Source: Christensenella sp034926635 (GTDB taxonomy: Bacteria > Bacillota > Clostridia > Christensenellales > Christensenellaceae). Taken from it: a stretch of 64,000 bases of DNA. Below are positions 31,655 to 39,104 of this stretch, in pieces. Below the pieces are notes generated by a model, which worked only from the letters and a program-made list of their open reading frames with translations, had not been told where the DNA came from and ran no database searches. The first letter of the stretch is position 1. Each line of letters opens with the position of its first letter. The position numbers were made by a program, and so were the translations under genes. The stretch is taken from assembly GCA_034926635.1 (NCBI GenBank), contig JAYFQX010000007.1, positions 73,160 through 137,159 of the forward strand, in the 5' to 3' direction.

Positions 31655-31683
31655 ATTATATCGGATAATCAACATAATGTCAA
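31655..31683 (-). promoter_or_regulatory. Consensus promoter of tRNA-Pro
   Basis: On the minus strand, TTGACA (31683-31678), a 17-bp spacer and TATAAT (31660-31655) match the consensus exactly, as expected for a tRNA gene. Confidence 0.9.
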
Positions 31684-31706
31684 TGTACTGAGGCAAAAGC
31701 GAGGCA

Positions 31707-32114
31707 TCAAAAAATGAGGGGCTTTCCTGTTAAATACATAGTACTGGTGCAAGTACATACCACATGGTTTTTTTCATTGAAGATTGTTACGTCACAAACA
31801 CCGATTTTGGTACCGCAATGTGTTTCCCGCGCGACAGCGCGCAACTTGCCGGCTGATACGGGGCGGATATAATTAATAGAACTGTTTAAGGTAACGCACA
31901 GGCTGCCATGCGAGAGAAGAGCTGTTCCCGCAACAATATCGGCAATGGTGAAAAGCGCGCCGCCGTGCAGCGTACCCATAAAATTTGTGCGGTCGGGTGA
32001 AAAATCAATTTCGGCTTCGGCAAAACCATCGCCAATGCGTGTCAGGCGGCACCCGCTGTTTTTACTGTATTCATCATGTTCGTTAAAATAGCGAATAAAT
32101 TTTTGGTAATCCAT
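31707..32114 (-). CDS. PaaI/YdiI-type hotdog thioesterase
   Basis: The product is 135 aa. The hotdog motif NFMGTLHGGALFTIADIVAG includes the conserved HGG and the acidic Asp on the long helix. TLNSSINYIRPVSAGKLRA and a C-terminal strand follow. Such enzymes hydrolyse acyl-CoA or aryl-CoA thioesters. The phenylacetate-CoA ligase gene lies 3 kb away on the other strand, which is suggestive only. A good promoter is not obvious; it may be read through from murC past a terminator. Confidence 0.88.
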   Translation of the reverse strand: MDYQKFIRYFNEHDEYSKNSGCRLTRIGDGFAEAEIDFSPDRTNFMGTLHGGALFTIADIVAGTALLSHGSLCVTLNSSINYIRPVSAGKLRAVARETHCGTKIGVCDVTIFNEKNHVVCTCTSTMYLTGKPLIF

Positions 32115-32141
32115 AAAAATCCCTTCTTTTGATTCTGTGAA

Positions 32142-32170
32142 TAAAAAACGGGAAGGCGCGCCTCCCCGCT
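32142..32170 (-). terminator. Terminator of murC
   Basis: The minus-strand stem CGGGGAGGCGCGCCTTCCCG folds on itself and is followed by a T6 run. Confidence 0.85.
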
Positions 32171-32176
32171 GCTATC

Positions 32177-33559
32177 TTATTTTTCAAAGAAAACAAGCTG
32201 TTGTTTATTGATATCACCTGAACCGAGTGTCAGAACAATATCTCCCGGCTTCCAGTTTTTCAAAAGATAATCCTTTATTTCTGCGAAAGTAGGGACATAA
32301 AGACATGCACAGGAGTTAGCGTTAATAGCTGCAACAATATCTCGCGCGTGAATGCCCTGTGTATCGGTATCGCGTCCCGGGTAAATATCGGGCATCAGTA
32401 CTTCATCCGCATCATGGAAACATACAGCGTATTTATCTTTTAGTGTACGAGCGCGCGTATAGGAATTGCACTGGAATACCACCCAGAGTTTTTTATGAGG
32501 AACAAGTGTAGCCGCCTGCAGGCATGCTGCGATTTCACTGGGATGATGCGCATAGTCGTGAAAAACCTTGACTCCGTCTCGTTCCCCCATAAACTCAAAC
32601 CGGCGTCCGGCGAGCTTGTAGTGGTGAAGCGCATCAATGGCAATGTCTACATCCACGCCGAATACTTCGTTGGCAAACGCCGTAGCAGCAAGCGCATTGC
32701 GAAGATTATGGAAACCCGGAACAGTAAGCTCGATACAGCCAAGATTTTTCCCGCGGCAGATGATATCGCCTTTTCCGTGTCCAAACTCGTTAAAGGATAC
32801 GTGATCCAGATACCAGTCGCTGTTCGGCGCGTCATTATAGGTAATAATCCGGCAGGGCGCAAAATCGCGCAGCTTATAAGCAAGCTCGTCGGATTGGTTT
32901 AAAAGCAGCAGACCATCTTTGTCGAGCTTTTGCGTAAATTCTACAAAGGTGTTGAAGATATCGTCGATATCGCGATAGCAGTCCAGATGGTCATCGTCAA
33001 TATTGTTGATCAGAATATCGGTGGGAGCAAGCGTTAAGAAGCTTCGTACATATTCGCACGCTTCCGTAATAAAAGAATCGCTGGTACCAATTTTAACGCC
33101 GCCTTCCATGAAATCGACCATGCCGCCGACGTGAACCGTGCAGTCGTTGTCAGAATGCTGCATAATCAGCGCGAGCATGGAGGTGATAGTAGTTTTGCCA
33201 TGGCAACCGGCAATGCAGGCAACCTGTTTATAATGCGTGGAGATCAATCCCAAAAGCTTGGAACGTTCCAGCATGGGAATATCGTGCGCAGCCGCGTAAG
33301 CATATTCCGGGTTATAGGGCTTGATTGCCGCGGAGTATACGACGAGACCGGCATCACGAACGTTTTTTTCGTCATGCCCGATGTGGATGGGAATGTTATG
33401 CTTTGCCAGCTGGCGCGTGAAAGCCGATTCCTTCATATCGGAACCGGTCACCTGATAGCCATTTGCATGCATGATCTGTGCGAGACCACTCATAGAGCAG
33501 CCGCCAATTCCAATAAAATGTACGGGTTTCTCTTTAATTTTGGAAAAATCTATGTCCAT
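32177..33559 (-). CDS. murC: UDP-N-acetylmuramate-L-alanine ligase MurC
   Basis: The product is 460 aa. The N-terminal Rossmann domain begins VHFIGIGGCSMSGLAQIMH. The ATP-binding loop GCHGKTTITSM and the central motif NIDDDHLDCY follow, then the C-terminal HDYAHHPSEIAA. MurC adds L-alanine to UDP-MurNAc in cytoplasmic peptidoglycan precursor synthesis. The SD AGGAG is about 13 nt from the ATG, slightly long. A good promoter lies 100 nt upstream. It is divergent from purR. Confidence 0.96.
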   Translation of the reverse strand: MDIDFSKIKEKPVHFIGIGGCSMSGLAQIMHANGYQVTGSDMKESAFTRQLAKHNIPIHIGHDEKNVRDAGLVVYSAAIKPYNPEYAYAAAHDIPMLERSKLLGLISTHYKQVACIAGCHGKTTITSMLALIMQHSDNDCTVHVGGMVDFMEGGVKIGTSDSFITEACEYVRSFLTLAPTDILINNIDDDHLDCYRDIDDIFNTFVEFTQKLDKDGLLLLNQSDELAYKLRDFAPCRIITYNDAPNSDWYLDHVSFNEFGHGKGDIICRGKNLGCIELTVPGFHNLRNALAATAFANEVFGVDVDIAIDALHHYKLAGRRFEFMGERDGVKVFHDYAHHPSEIAACLQAATLVPHKKLWVVFQCNSYTRARTLKDKYAVCFHDADEVLMPDIYPGRDTDTQGIHARDIVAAINANSCACLYVPTFAEIKDYLLKNWKPGDIVLTLGSGDINKQQLVFFEK

Positions 33560-33665
33560 AGTTTATTTGTTCTCCTAAGTGCCCCTTGGGGCCATAATTT
33601 CTTTTGGCAGAGCTGTTAGAACCGCCTCTTACCATATTTTCAAGTATACAAGATACAGCGATTAT

Positions 33666-33694
33666 ATTATACTGAATATACAATATTTTATCAA
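33666..33694 (-). promoter_or_regulatory. Promoter of murC
   Basis: On the minus strand, TTGATA (33694-33689), a 17-bp spacer and TATAAT (33671-33666) give a leader of about 100 nt. The leader ends with a small GCCCC/GGGGC hairpin just before the SD. Confidence 0.75.
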
Positions 33695-33750
33695 CCATGC
33701 ATTTTTAGCTGCGGATAAAGACGCGGATGAAAAAAGAGAGGAGAAGGCAG

Positions 33751-34545
33751 ATGCCCGGAAAAAAACAACGGATTGCGGTCATGTGCGCACTGCTGGCTAA
33801 AAATCCAAATAAGCTTTATTCCCTTAATTATTTTAAAGAGATGTTTGGCGCTGCAAAATCCAGTTTGTCGGAAGATGCCGCTGTCATGAAGCAAGTGTTT
33901 TTAGAAGCTGGAATCGGCAGGATAGAAACAGTGGCAGGTGCGCATGGCGGGATCCGATATGTCCCGCATATGCCGGAAAACGCGCGTATTTTGCTATTGA
34001 AAGAATTAATGGAGAAAATGACGGATATTTCGCGAATCCTTCCCGGCGGATATATGTATCTTGCCGATCTTTTCTGTACGCCGTATTATGTGGACGGGAT
34101 GGCACAAATTATTGCCGAATGGTTTTGGGACAGAAAAGCCGACTTTATTGTAACTGTGGAAACAAAAGGAATACCGCTCGCCGTCAGCGTAGCGCGTATT
34201 TTAAATCTGCCGCTGGCGATTGCCCGGCGTGAAAGCAAGCTGACGGATGGGTCGGTCTTCTCTATTAACTATCTTTCGGGGTCTTCACGCAGACTGCAAA
34301 CGATGTCGCTCTCGCGGCGTATGATTAAAGAAGGAACTCGTGCTCTGGTGATTGATGATTTTATTGGCGGCGGTGGAACCATAAAGGCAATTTGCGACAT
34401 GCTCTGTGAACTGAATATCGAAGTAGTGGGAACAGGCGCCGCTATCGTCAACAAATACCCGCAGAAGAAGCGAATTCACGATTATCGGTCGATTTTTATG
34501 CTGGAAGAGCTAAGTGAGACCAAAATAGAGATTATTGCCTTTTAA
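33751..34545 (+). CDS. purR: Pur operon repressor PurR (Bacillus type)
   Basis: The product is 264 aa. The N-terminal winged helix (RIAVMCALLAKNPNKLYSLN, YFKEMFGAAKSSLSEDAAVM) is joined to a phosphoribosyltransferase-like domain with the PRPP motif ALVIDDFIGGGGTIKA. This fusion is specific to Gram-positive PurR, which represses purine genes and is relieved by PRPP. I chose ATG 33751 because GAGGAGAAGG is just upstream; ATG 33727 has no SD. spoVG follows, as in Bacillus. No inverted PurBox pair was found at this promoter. Confidence 0.94.
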   Translation: MPGKKQRIAVMCALLAKNPNKLYSLNYFKEMFGAAKSSLSEDAAVMKQVFLEAGIGRIETVAGAHGGIRYVPHMPENARILLLKELMEKMTDISRILPGGYMYLADLFCTPYYVDGMAQIIAEWFWDRKADFIVTVETKGIPLAVSVARILNLPLAIARRESKLTDGSVFSINYLSGSSRRLQTMSLSRRMIKEGTRALVIDDFIGGGGTIKAICDMLCELNIEVVGTGAAIVNKYPQKKRIHDYRSIFMLEELSETKIEIIAF

Positions 34546-34691
34546 AAGGCGAAAAGATAGAATTGCATTTTTTCGGAAAATATGTTAGATTAAAGAAAAA
34601 TGAATAACTGGGTAAGGAATGTTTTGTTGTTTTAAGCCGGCTTGTTGGCATAAAACTGTAAAGAATCATAGACAAAGGTGGAGGATTGAAT

Positions 34692-34985
34692 ATGAACATT
34701 ACAGACATTCGGATTAGGAAGATTGACGGCACAGGCAAGATGAAGGCGATTGTATCAGTCACCTTTGACGACATGTTCGTGATTCACGACATGAAGATCA
34801 TCGAGGGCGCAAGCGGACTTTTTATTGCGATGCCAAGCAGAAAAACGCCGAGCGGGGAATATAAGGATATTGCTCATCCGATAAACTCCGATACGCGGGA
34901 AATGATTCAGCAGGTGATTTTGAAAGAATTTGCAAACCTGCCGGAAGACGCCGAAGCGGTTTATCAGGGGACAGAAGCATATTGA
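34692..34985 (+). CDS. spoVG: RNA-binding regulator SpoVG
   Basis: The product is 97 aa. MNITDIRIRKI, LFIAMPSRKTPSGEYKDIAH and HPINSDTREMIQQ are the SpoVG signature. It is a small nucleic-acid-binding global regulator found in sporulating and non-sporulating Firmicutes. ATG 34692 is preceded by GGTGGAGG with 7 nt spacing; a TTG at 34686 lies too close. The 140-nt gap from purR has no clear sigma-A or sigma-H promoter. A terminator follows. Confidence 0.96.
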   Translation: MNITDIRIRKIDGTGKMKAIVSVTFDDMFVIHDMKIIEGASGLFIAMPSRKTPSGEYKDIAHPINSDTREMIQQVILKEFANLPEDAEAVYQGTEAY

Positions 34986-34998
34986 TAAGCGGAAAACG

Positions 34999-35035
34999 GG
35001 AAAAGCCTTTTCAACGGAGAGGGCTTTTTTTCTTG
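34999..35035 (+). terminator. Intrinsic terminator after spoVG
   Basis: The AAAAGCC/GGGCTTTT stem (35001-35007 and 35021-35028) is followed by a T run. Confidence 0.8.
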
Positions 35036-35145
35036 CCGAAAAAGCAAAAAAATATTTGCTCCGGTACGTTATAATGGTATGATAAATATGTATATTTAAA
35101 ATTCCGGGGGTTTTGACGTCCGGAGAGAAGGAAGGATTACAAGGA

Positions 35146-36447
35146 ATGGAGCATTATTACCAACCGGAAATCGAATGCGCATCCCGGGAGCAGATTCGGG
35201 AATGGCAGGGGGAAAGACTGGTGAAAACGGTACGGCATGTATATGATAATGTGCCGTATTACAGGAATATGATGGAACAGGCGGGCGTTTCGCCGGAGGA
35301 CATTCGCTGTGCGGATGATTTGCATAAACTCCCGTTTTTGACAAAAGATGATTTACGGGAGGCTTATCCTTACGGGCTGTTGGCAGTACCGCTTTCAGAT
35401 GCAGTACGTATCCAGTCCACCAGCGGAACAACGGGCAGACGTGTGGTAGCGTTTTATACGCAGCATGATATTGATCTGTGGGAAGATTGCTGTGCACGCG
35501 CGATCGTGGCGGCGGGTGGCACAAAAGAGGATGTAGTGCATGTTGCATACGGTTACGGGCTTTTTACCGGCGGCGCTGGATTGCATGGGGGATCCCACAA
35601 GGTGGGGAGCCTGACGCTGCCGATGTCTTCGGGCAATACCCAGAGACAGATCCAATTTATGACGGATTTGGGTTCCACGATCCTGTGCTGCACACCTTCT
35701 TATGCGGCATATTTAGCAGAGACGATCTGCGAAGAAGGCTTACAGGATCAAATCAAGTTGAAAGCCGGGATATTTGGCGCAGAAGCATGGAGCGAGGAAA
35801 TGCGCCGGGATATTGAAGAAAAATTAGGAATTAAGGCATATGATATTTATGGCTTGACGGAAATATCGGGTCCGGGCGTTTCGTTTGAATGCAGTGCGCA
35901 GTCGGGCATGCATATCAACGAAGATCATTTTATTGCTGAAATTATAGACCCCAATACGGGAGAGGTTTTGCCGGACGGAGAGAAGGGCGAATTGGTATTT
36001 ACTAGTATTACCAAACAGGCATTTCCGCTGCTGCGGTACCGCACGCGGGATATTTGCGTACTGAATCGTGAGCCATGCCCGTGTGGAAGGACACATGTGA
36101 AGATGTGCAAACCGATGGGACGCAGCGACGACATGCTGATTGTCAAAGGCGTGAATGTATTCCCGTCACAGATTGAAACGGTTCTTCTCAACAAGGGCTA
36201 TCCGGCAAATTACCAGATCATTGTCAGCAGGGAAAAGAACAGTGATAAGCTGGAAGTCCAGGTGGAAATGACGCCGGAGATGTTCTCTGATTCGGTCGGA
36301 AAAGTGGAAGCAAAAGAACAGGAGTTAATTGGGGCGTTAAAAGCGATGCTTGGCATTTATGCCAAAGTACAGCTGGTCGCGCCGAAATCAATTACGCGAA
36401 GCGAAGGAAAAGCGGTGCGCGTGGTTGATAAGAGAAACCTTTATTAA
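35146..36447 (+). CDS. paaK: Phenylacetate-CoA ligase-type adenylating enzyme
   Basis: The product is 433 aa, an ANL superfamily member of PaaK length. The ATP motif STSGTTGR, the adenine-binding YGLTEISGPG, LRYRTRDI and the hinge region DDMLIVKGVNVFPSQIE are present. A CxCGR segment (PCPCGRTH) is typical of PaaK. It activates aryl-acetates as CoA thioesters. The following gene encodes a tandem ACT protein, a pairing seen in many anaerobes. ATG 35146 is used, as earlier starts lack the family alignment. The SD is AAGGAAGG at a spacing of about 10. Confidence 0.92.
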   Translation: MEHYYQPEIECASREQIREWQGERLVKTVRHVYDNVPYYRNMMEQAGVSPEDIRCADDLHKLPFLTKDDLREAYPYGLLAVPLSDAVRIQSTSGTTGRRVVAFYTQHDIDLWEDCCARAIVAAGGTKEDVVHVAYGYGLFTGGAGLHGGSHKVGSLTLPMSSGNTQRQIQFMTDLGSTILCCTPSYAAYLAETICEEGLQDQIKLKAGIFGAEAWSEEMRRDIEEKLGIKAYDIYGLTEISGPGVSFECSAQSGMHINEDHFIAEIIDPNTGEVLPDGEKGELVFTSITKQAFPLLRYRTRDICVLNREPCPCGRTHVKMCKPMGRSDDMLIVKGVNVFPSQIETVLLNKGYPANYQIIVSREKNSDKLEVQVEMTPEMFSDSVGKVEAKEQELIGALKAMLGIYAKVQLVAPKSITRSEGKAVRVVDKRNLY

Positions 36448-36465
36448 GCAGGGGAGGAAAAAACC

Positions 36466-36897
36466 ATGACAGTAAAGCAAATTTCTGTTTTTCTCGAAAA
36501 CAAACCCGGTCAGCTTGCGGAGTTCACGCGGGTGATGAACCAAAACAAGATTGATATGCGCGCGATGTCCGTGGCGGAGACGCGTGATTTTGGCATCCTG
36601 CGGATTATTGTAAACGACGTATACCAAGCGGCGTGCGATTTAAAAGCGGCGGGATATATTTGTTCCATCACACCGGTATTGGCGGTGGAGGTGGCGGACG
36701 AGCCCGGTAGTCTGCTGAAAATACTTGATATTTTAGGAGAAAATGATATTAACCTGGAATATACGTATGCGTTTATCGCGCGGAAAAAGGATTGTGCCTA
36801 TATGGTTTTCCGTGTGGAGGATAATGAAAAGGCGATTGAGGTTTTGACGAAGAGCGGTATCAGGCTGATTTGTCAGGATGCTCTTTATAAACTGTAA
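36466..36897 (+). CDS. Tandem ACT-domain protein
   Basis: This 143-aa protein has two ACT folds: ISVFLENKPGQLAEFTRVMN (residues 5-24) and AVEVADEPGSLLKILDILGE (about 72-91), each with the ligand-loop G-Q/S-L. It is probably an amino-acid sensor. Its position directly after the PaaK-like ligase matches a common anaerobe pair in which aromatic amino acids or their arylacetates are probably sensed. GGGGAGG precedes the ATG. glmU follows 26 nt downstream. Confidence 0.9.
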   Translation: MTVKQISVFLENKPGQLAEFTRVMNQNKIDMRAMSVAETRDFGILRIIVNDVYQAACDLKAAGYICSITPVLAVEVADEPGSLLKILDILGENDINLEYTYAFIARKKDCAYMVFRVEDNEKAIEVLTKSGIRLICQDALYKL

Positions 36898-36923
36898 AAC
36901 ATAAAAGAGGAGATAATTTGGCT

Positions 36924-38291
36924 ATGATAAAATGTGCGGCGGTGATCTTGGCTGCGGGCGAAGGAACCAGAATGAAATCCAGAACGCCCAAAGTCCTTCA
37001 CGAGGCGGCGGGTCTTTCCATGCTCGAATGGGTCGTGCGTGCGGCAGACGGCGCGGATGCCTGCAAACGAATTGTGGTTTGCGGCAGGGGAATGGAACAA
37101 ATACAAGAGAAATTTGGTGATAAGCTGGAATATGCGCAGCAGGCGGAGCGCAAAGGAAGCGGTCACGCTGTGCTGTGCGCCGCGCCATTGTTGGAAGGCT
37201 TTGATGGCTATACTGTGATTGTAGCAGGCGATATGCCACTGCTGACAGGCGAAACGATTGCATCGCTGATAAAAACGGCGGAAAATGGCAGCTATGCTTG
37301 CCTGCTCCTTTCTGCGCGGTTGGATAATCCGTTTGGTTATGGCAGGGTGATTAGGGACAGTACGGGAAATGTAACGAAAATTGTCGAGGAAAAAGACGCA
37401 ACAGAGCAGGAGCGCCGTATTTGCGAGATAAATGCTTCATGCTATTGCGTTAAAAACGATGCGTTGCTGCGTGCACTTTCAAAAATCAAACCGCAGAATG
37501 CGCAGGGAGAATATTATTTAACGGATATCGTAGAGCTGATTCATGCAGAAGGCGGCACCGTAGGCGCTTTTATAGCGGAGGACGCGCGCGAATGCATGGG
37601 TGTCAACGACCGGGCACAGCTTGCAGTCGTATCCGAAGTTTTGCGGGAACGAATTGTGAAAAAACATATGAAAGAAGGCGTGACGTTCATTGATTCAAAA
37701 TCCGTTTATCTCGATCCGGATACGGTGATTGGTATGGACACGGTGGTTTATCCGAATGTAACGCTGGAAAAGGGATGCGTGATCGGTGAGGACGTAATGC
37801 TATATCCCGGATCGCGTATCAGCGCCAGTCATATTGGCAATGGCACGACAGTGCAAAATTCCGTTATTCTAGATGCGGAGATCGGCAGCGAAACAACGGT
37901 TGGGCCATATGCGTATGTGCGTCCAGGCTCGAAGATTGGGGATCATTGCCGAATCGGGGACTTTGTCGAGGTGAAGAATTCGGGAATTGGCGATGGTACC
38001 AAGGTTTCGCATCTGACATACATCGGAGATTCGGATTTTGGTAAGCGCATTAATGTTGGCTGCGGTGTTGTGGTGGTGAATTATGATGGAAAATCAAAGT
38101 TCCGTACAACAGTAGGCGATGACGCATTTATTGGATGCAATACCAATTTGGTATCACCAGTGCAGGTTGGCGAAGGTGTTTATATTGCCGCAGGCTCCAC
38201 CATCACGGATGATATTCCGGCGAACGCCTTTGCGATCGCGCGAAGCAGGCAGACTGTGAAGAAAGATTGGAACGATAAAAGAAAGCGGTAG
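36924..38291 (+). CDS. glmU: Bifunctional GlmU uridylyltransferase/acetyltransferase
   Basis: The product is 455 aa. The N-terminal pyrophosphorylase (AVILAAGEGTRMKSRTPKVL) and the C-terminal left-handed beta-helix (TVGPYAYVRPGSKIG, FVEVKNSGIGDGTKVSHLTY, VVNYDGKSK) are both intact. It makes UDP-GlcNAc. ATG 36924 is preferred by family start, though a TTG at 36918 has closer SD spacing (GAGGAG). The last 59 bp are duplicated 226 bp downstream, just before pth. The gene itself ends normally at a TAG. Confidence 0.95.
   Translation: MIKCAAVILAAGEGTRMKSRTPKVLHEAAGLSMLEWVVRAADGADACKRIVVCGRGMEQIQEKFGDKLEYAQQAERKGSGHAVLCAAPLLEGFDGYTVIVAGDMPLLTGETIASLIKTAENGSYACLLLSARLDNPFGYGRVIRDSTGNVTKIVEEKDATEQERRICEINASCYCVKNDALLRALSKIKPQNAQGEYYLTDIVELIHAEGGTVGAFIAEDARECMGVNDRAQLAVVSEVLRERIVKKHMKEGVTFIDSKSVYLDPDTVIGMDTVVYPNVTLEKGCVIGEDVMLYPGSRISASHIGNGTTVQNSVILDAEIGSETTVGPYAYVRPGSKIGDHCRIGDFVEVKNSGIGDGTKVSHLTYIGDSDFGKRINVGCGVVVVNYDGKSKFRTTVGDDAFIGCNTNLVSPVQVGEGVYIAAGSTITDDIPANAFAIARSRQTVKKDWNDKRKR
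38232..38290 (+). repeat. Direct repeat copy 1 (3' end of glmU)
   Basis: This is a 59-bp copy within glmU codons. The identical copy lies at 38458-38516, offset by 226 bp. Confidence 0.95.
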
Positions 38292-38457
38292 TGGAAAGCG
38301 ACACCGTTTGTACGCGGAGCAAAGGCGACAAAAGGGGTTCCCGCAAAATCTCGAATGAGCGAAGCGAATGAGTTTTGTGGGGAAAAGGAGGAGCAAGGGA
38401 GCGGGTGTAGTTTTACGCAAAGCGGAAAACGAAGCCAAACGGACTATGCGACGACGC
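38291..38457. other. 167-bp insert between direct repeats with internal hairpin
   Basis: It lies between glmU and pth and encodes nothing recognisable. It contains an imperfect inverted repeat around 38341-38380 (TTCCCGCAAAA...TTTTGTGGGGA) with a core GAGCGAAGCGAATGAG. It looks like a small repeat or palindromic element. Confidence 0.6.
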
Positions 38458-38516
38458 GCGATCGCGCGAAGCAGGCAGACTGTGAAGAAAGATTGGAACG
38501 ATAAAAGAAAGCGGTA
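38458..38516 (+). repeat. Direct repeat copy 2 (glmU tail duplicate ahead of pth)
   Basis: A 59-bp exact copy of the glmU 3' end. It gives pth its upstream region, including the AAGCGG just before the pth ATG. Confidence 0.95.
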
Positions 38517-38520
38517 AAAC

Positions 38521-39075
38521 ATGAAATTTGTGTTTGGGCTCGGGAATCCGGGGCTAAAATATAAGAACACGCGGCATAATGCCGGCTGGACGGTAGTGGA
38601 TATCCTTGCACAAAGGCACGGGATTAAGCTAAAGAAGACAAAATTTGACGCGCTTGCAGGGCAGGGAATAATCGGCGGAGAAAAAGTGATGCTGGTGAAA
38701 CCAACCACATTTATGAATAACAGCGGTTATGCAGTGGATGGGATAATGCAGTATTACAATGCTCCTATAAAGGACATGATTGTGCTGTATGACGATATTG
38801 ATATTCCTTTTGGCTCTCTTCGTATTCGTGATAAAGGAAGCGCCGGAACCCATAACGGAATGCGTTCCGTGATCCAGTATGTGGGCAGCGGCGATTTTCC
38901 GCGCATCAGGATTGGGATCGGTAAGCCAAACGCTAATTTGATCGGTCATGTGTTGGGAAAGTTTGAAAAAGAAAAGCGCGATGATGCGCAGAGCATGATG
39001 CAGCGCGCTGCGGATGCATGCGAAACTTTGACCATAGAAGGTGTGGCGGAGGCGCAGGCAAAATACAATCAATAA
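38521..39075 (+). CDS. pth: Peptidyl-tRNA hydrolase
   Basis: The product is 184 aa. MKFVFGLGNPGLKYKNTRHN carries the catalytic His (the H of TRHNAGW), and KPTTFMNNSG and DDIDIPFG are also conserved. Pth frees tRNA from dropped-off peptidyl-tRNA. The SD AAAGCGG is weak, and it comes from the duplicated glmU tail. mfd begins 29 nt later on the same strand. The order glmU-pth-mfd-prsA is common in Clostridia. Confidence 0.96.
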   Translation: MKFVFGLGNPGLKYKNTRHNAGWTVVDILAQRHGIKLKKTKFDALAGQGIIGGEKVMLVKPTTFMNNSGYAVDGIMQYYNAPIKDMIVLYDDIDIPFGSLRIRDKGSAGTHNGMRSVIQYVGSGDFPRIRIGIGKPNANLIGHVLGKFEKEKRDDAQSMMQRAADACETLTIEGVAEAQAKYNQ

Positions 39076-39104
39076 AATTTGAGGTAATCGGGACGGAGTA
39101 TAAA

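Noticed and set aside
34561..34691. Possible sigma-H promoter ahead of spoVG (AAGGAAT at 34614-34620)
   Set aside because: The expected GAAT-type -10 is not found at the right spacing.
38291..38457. glmU read-through or a second small gene in the insert
   Set aside because: glmU ends in a proper TAG at its family length, and the insert has no SD-linked frame of note.
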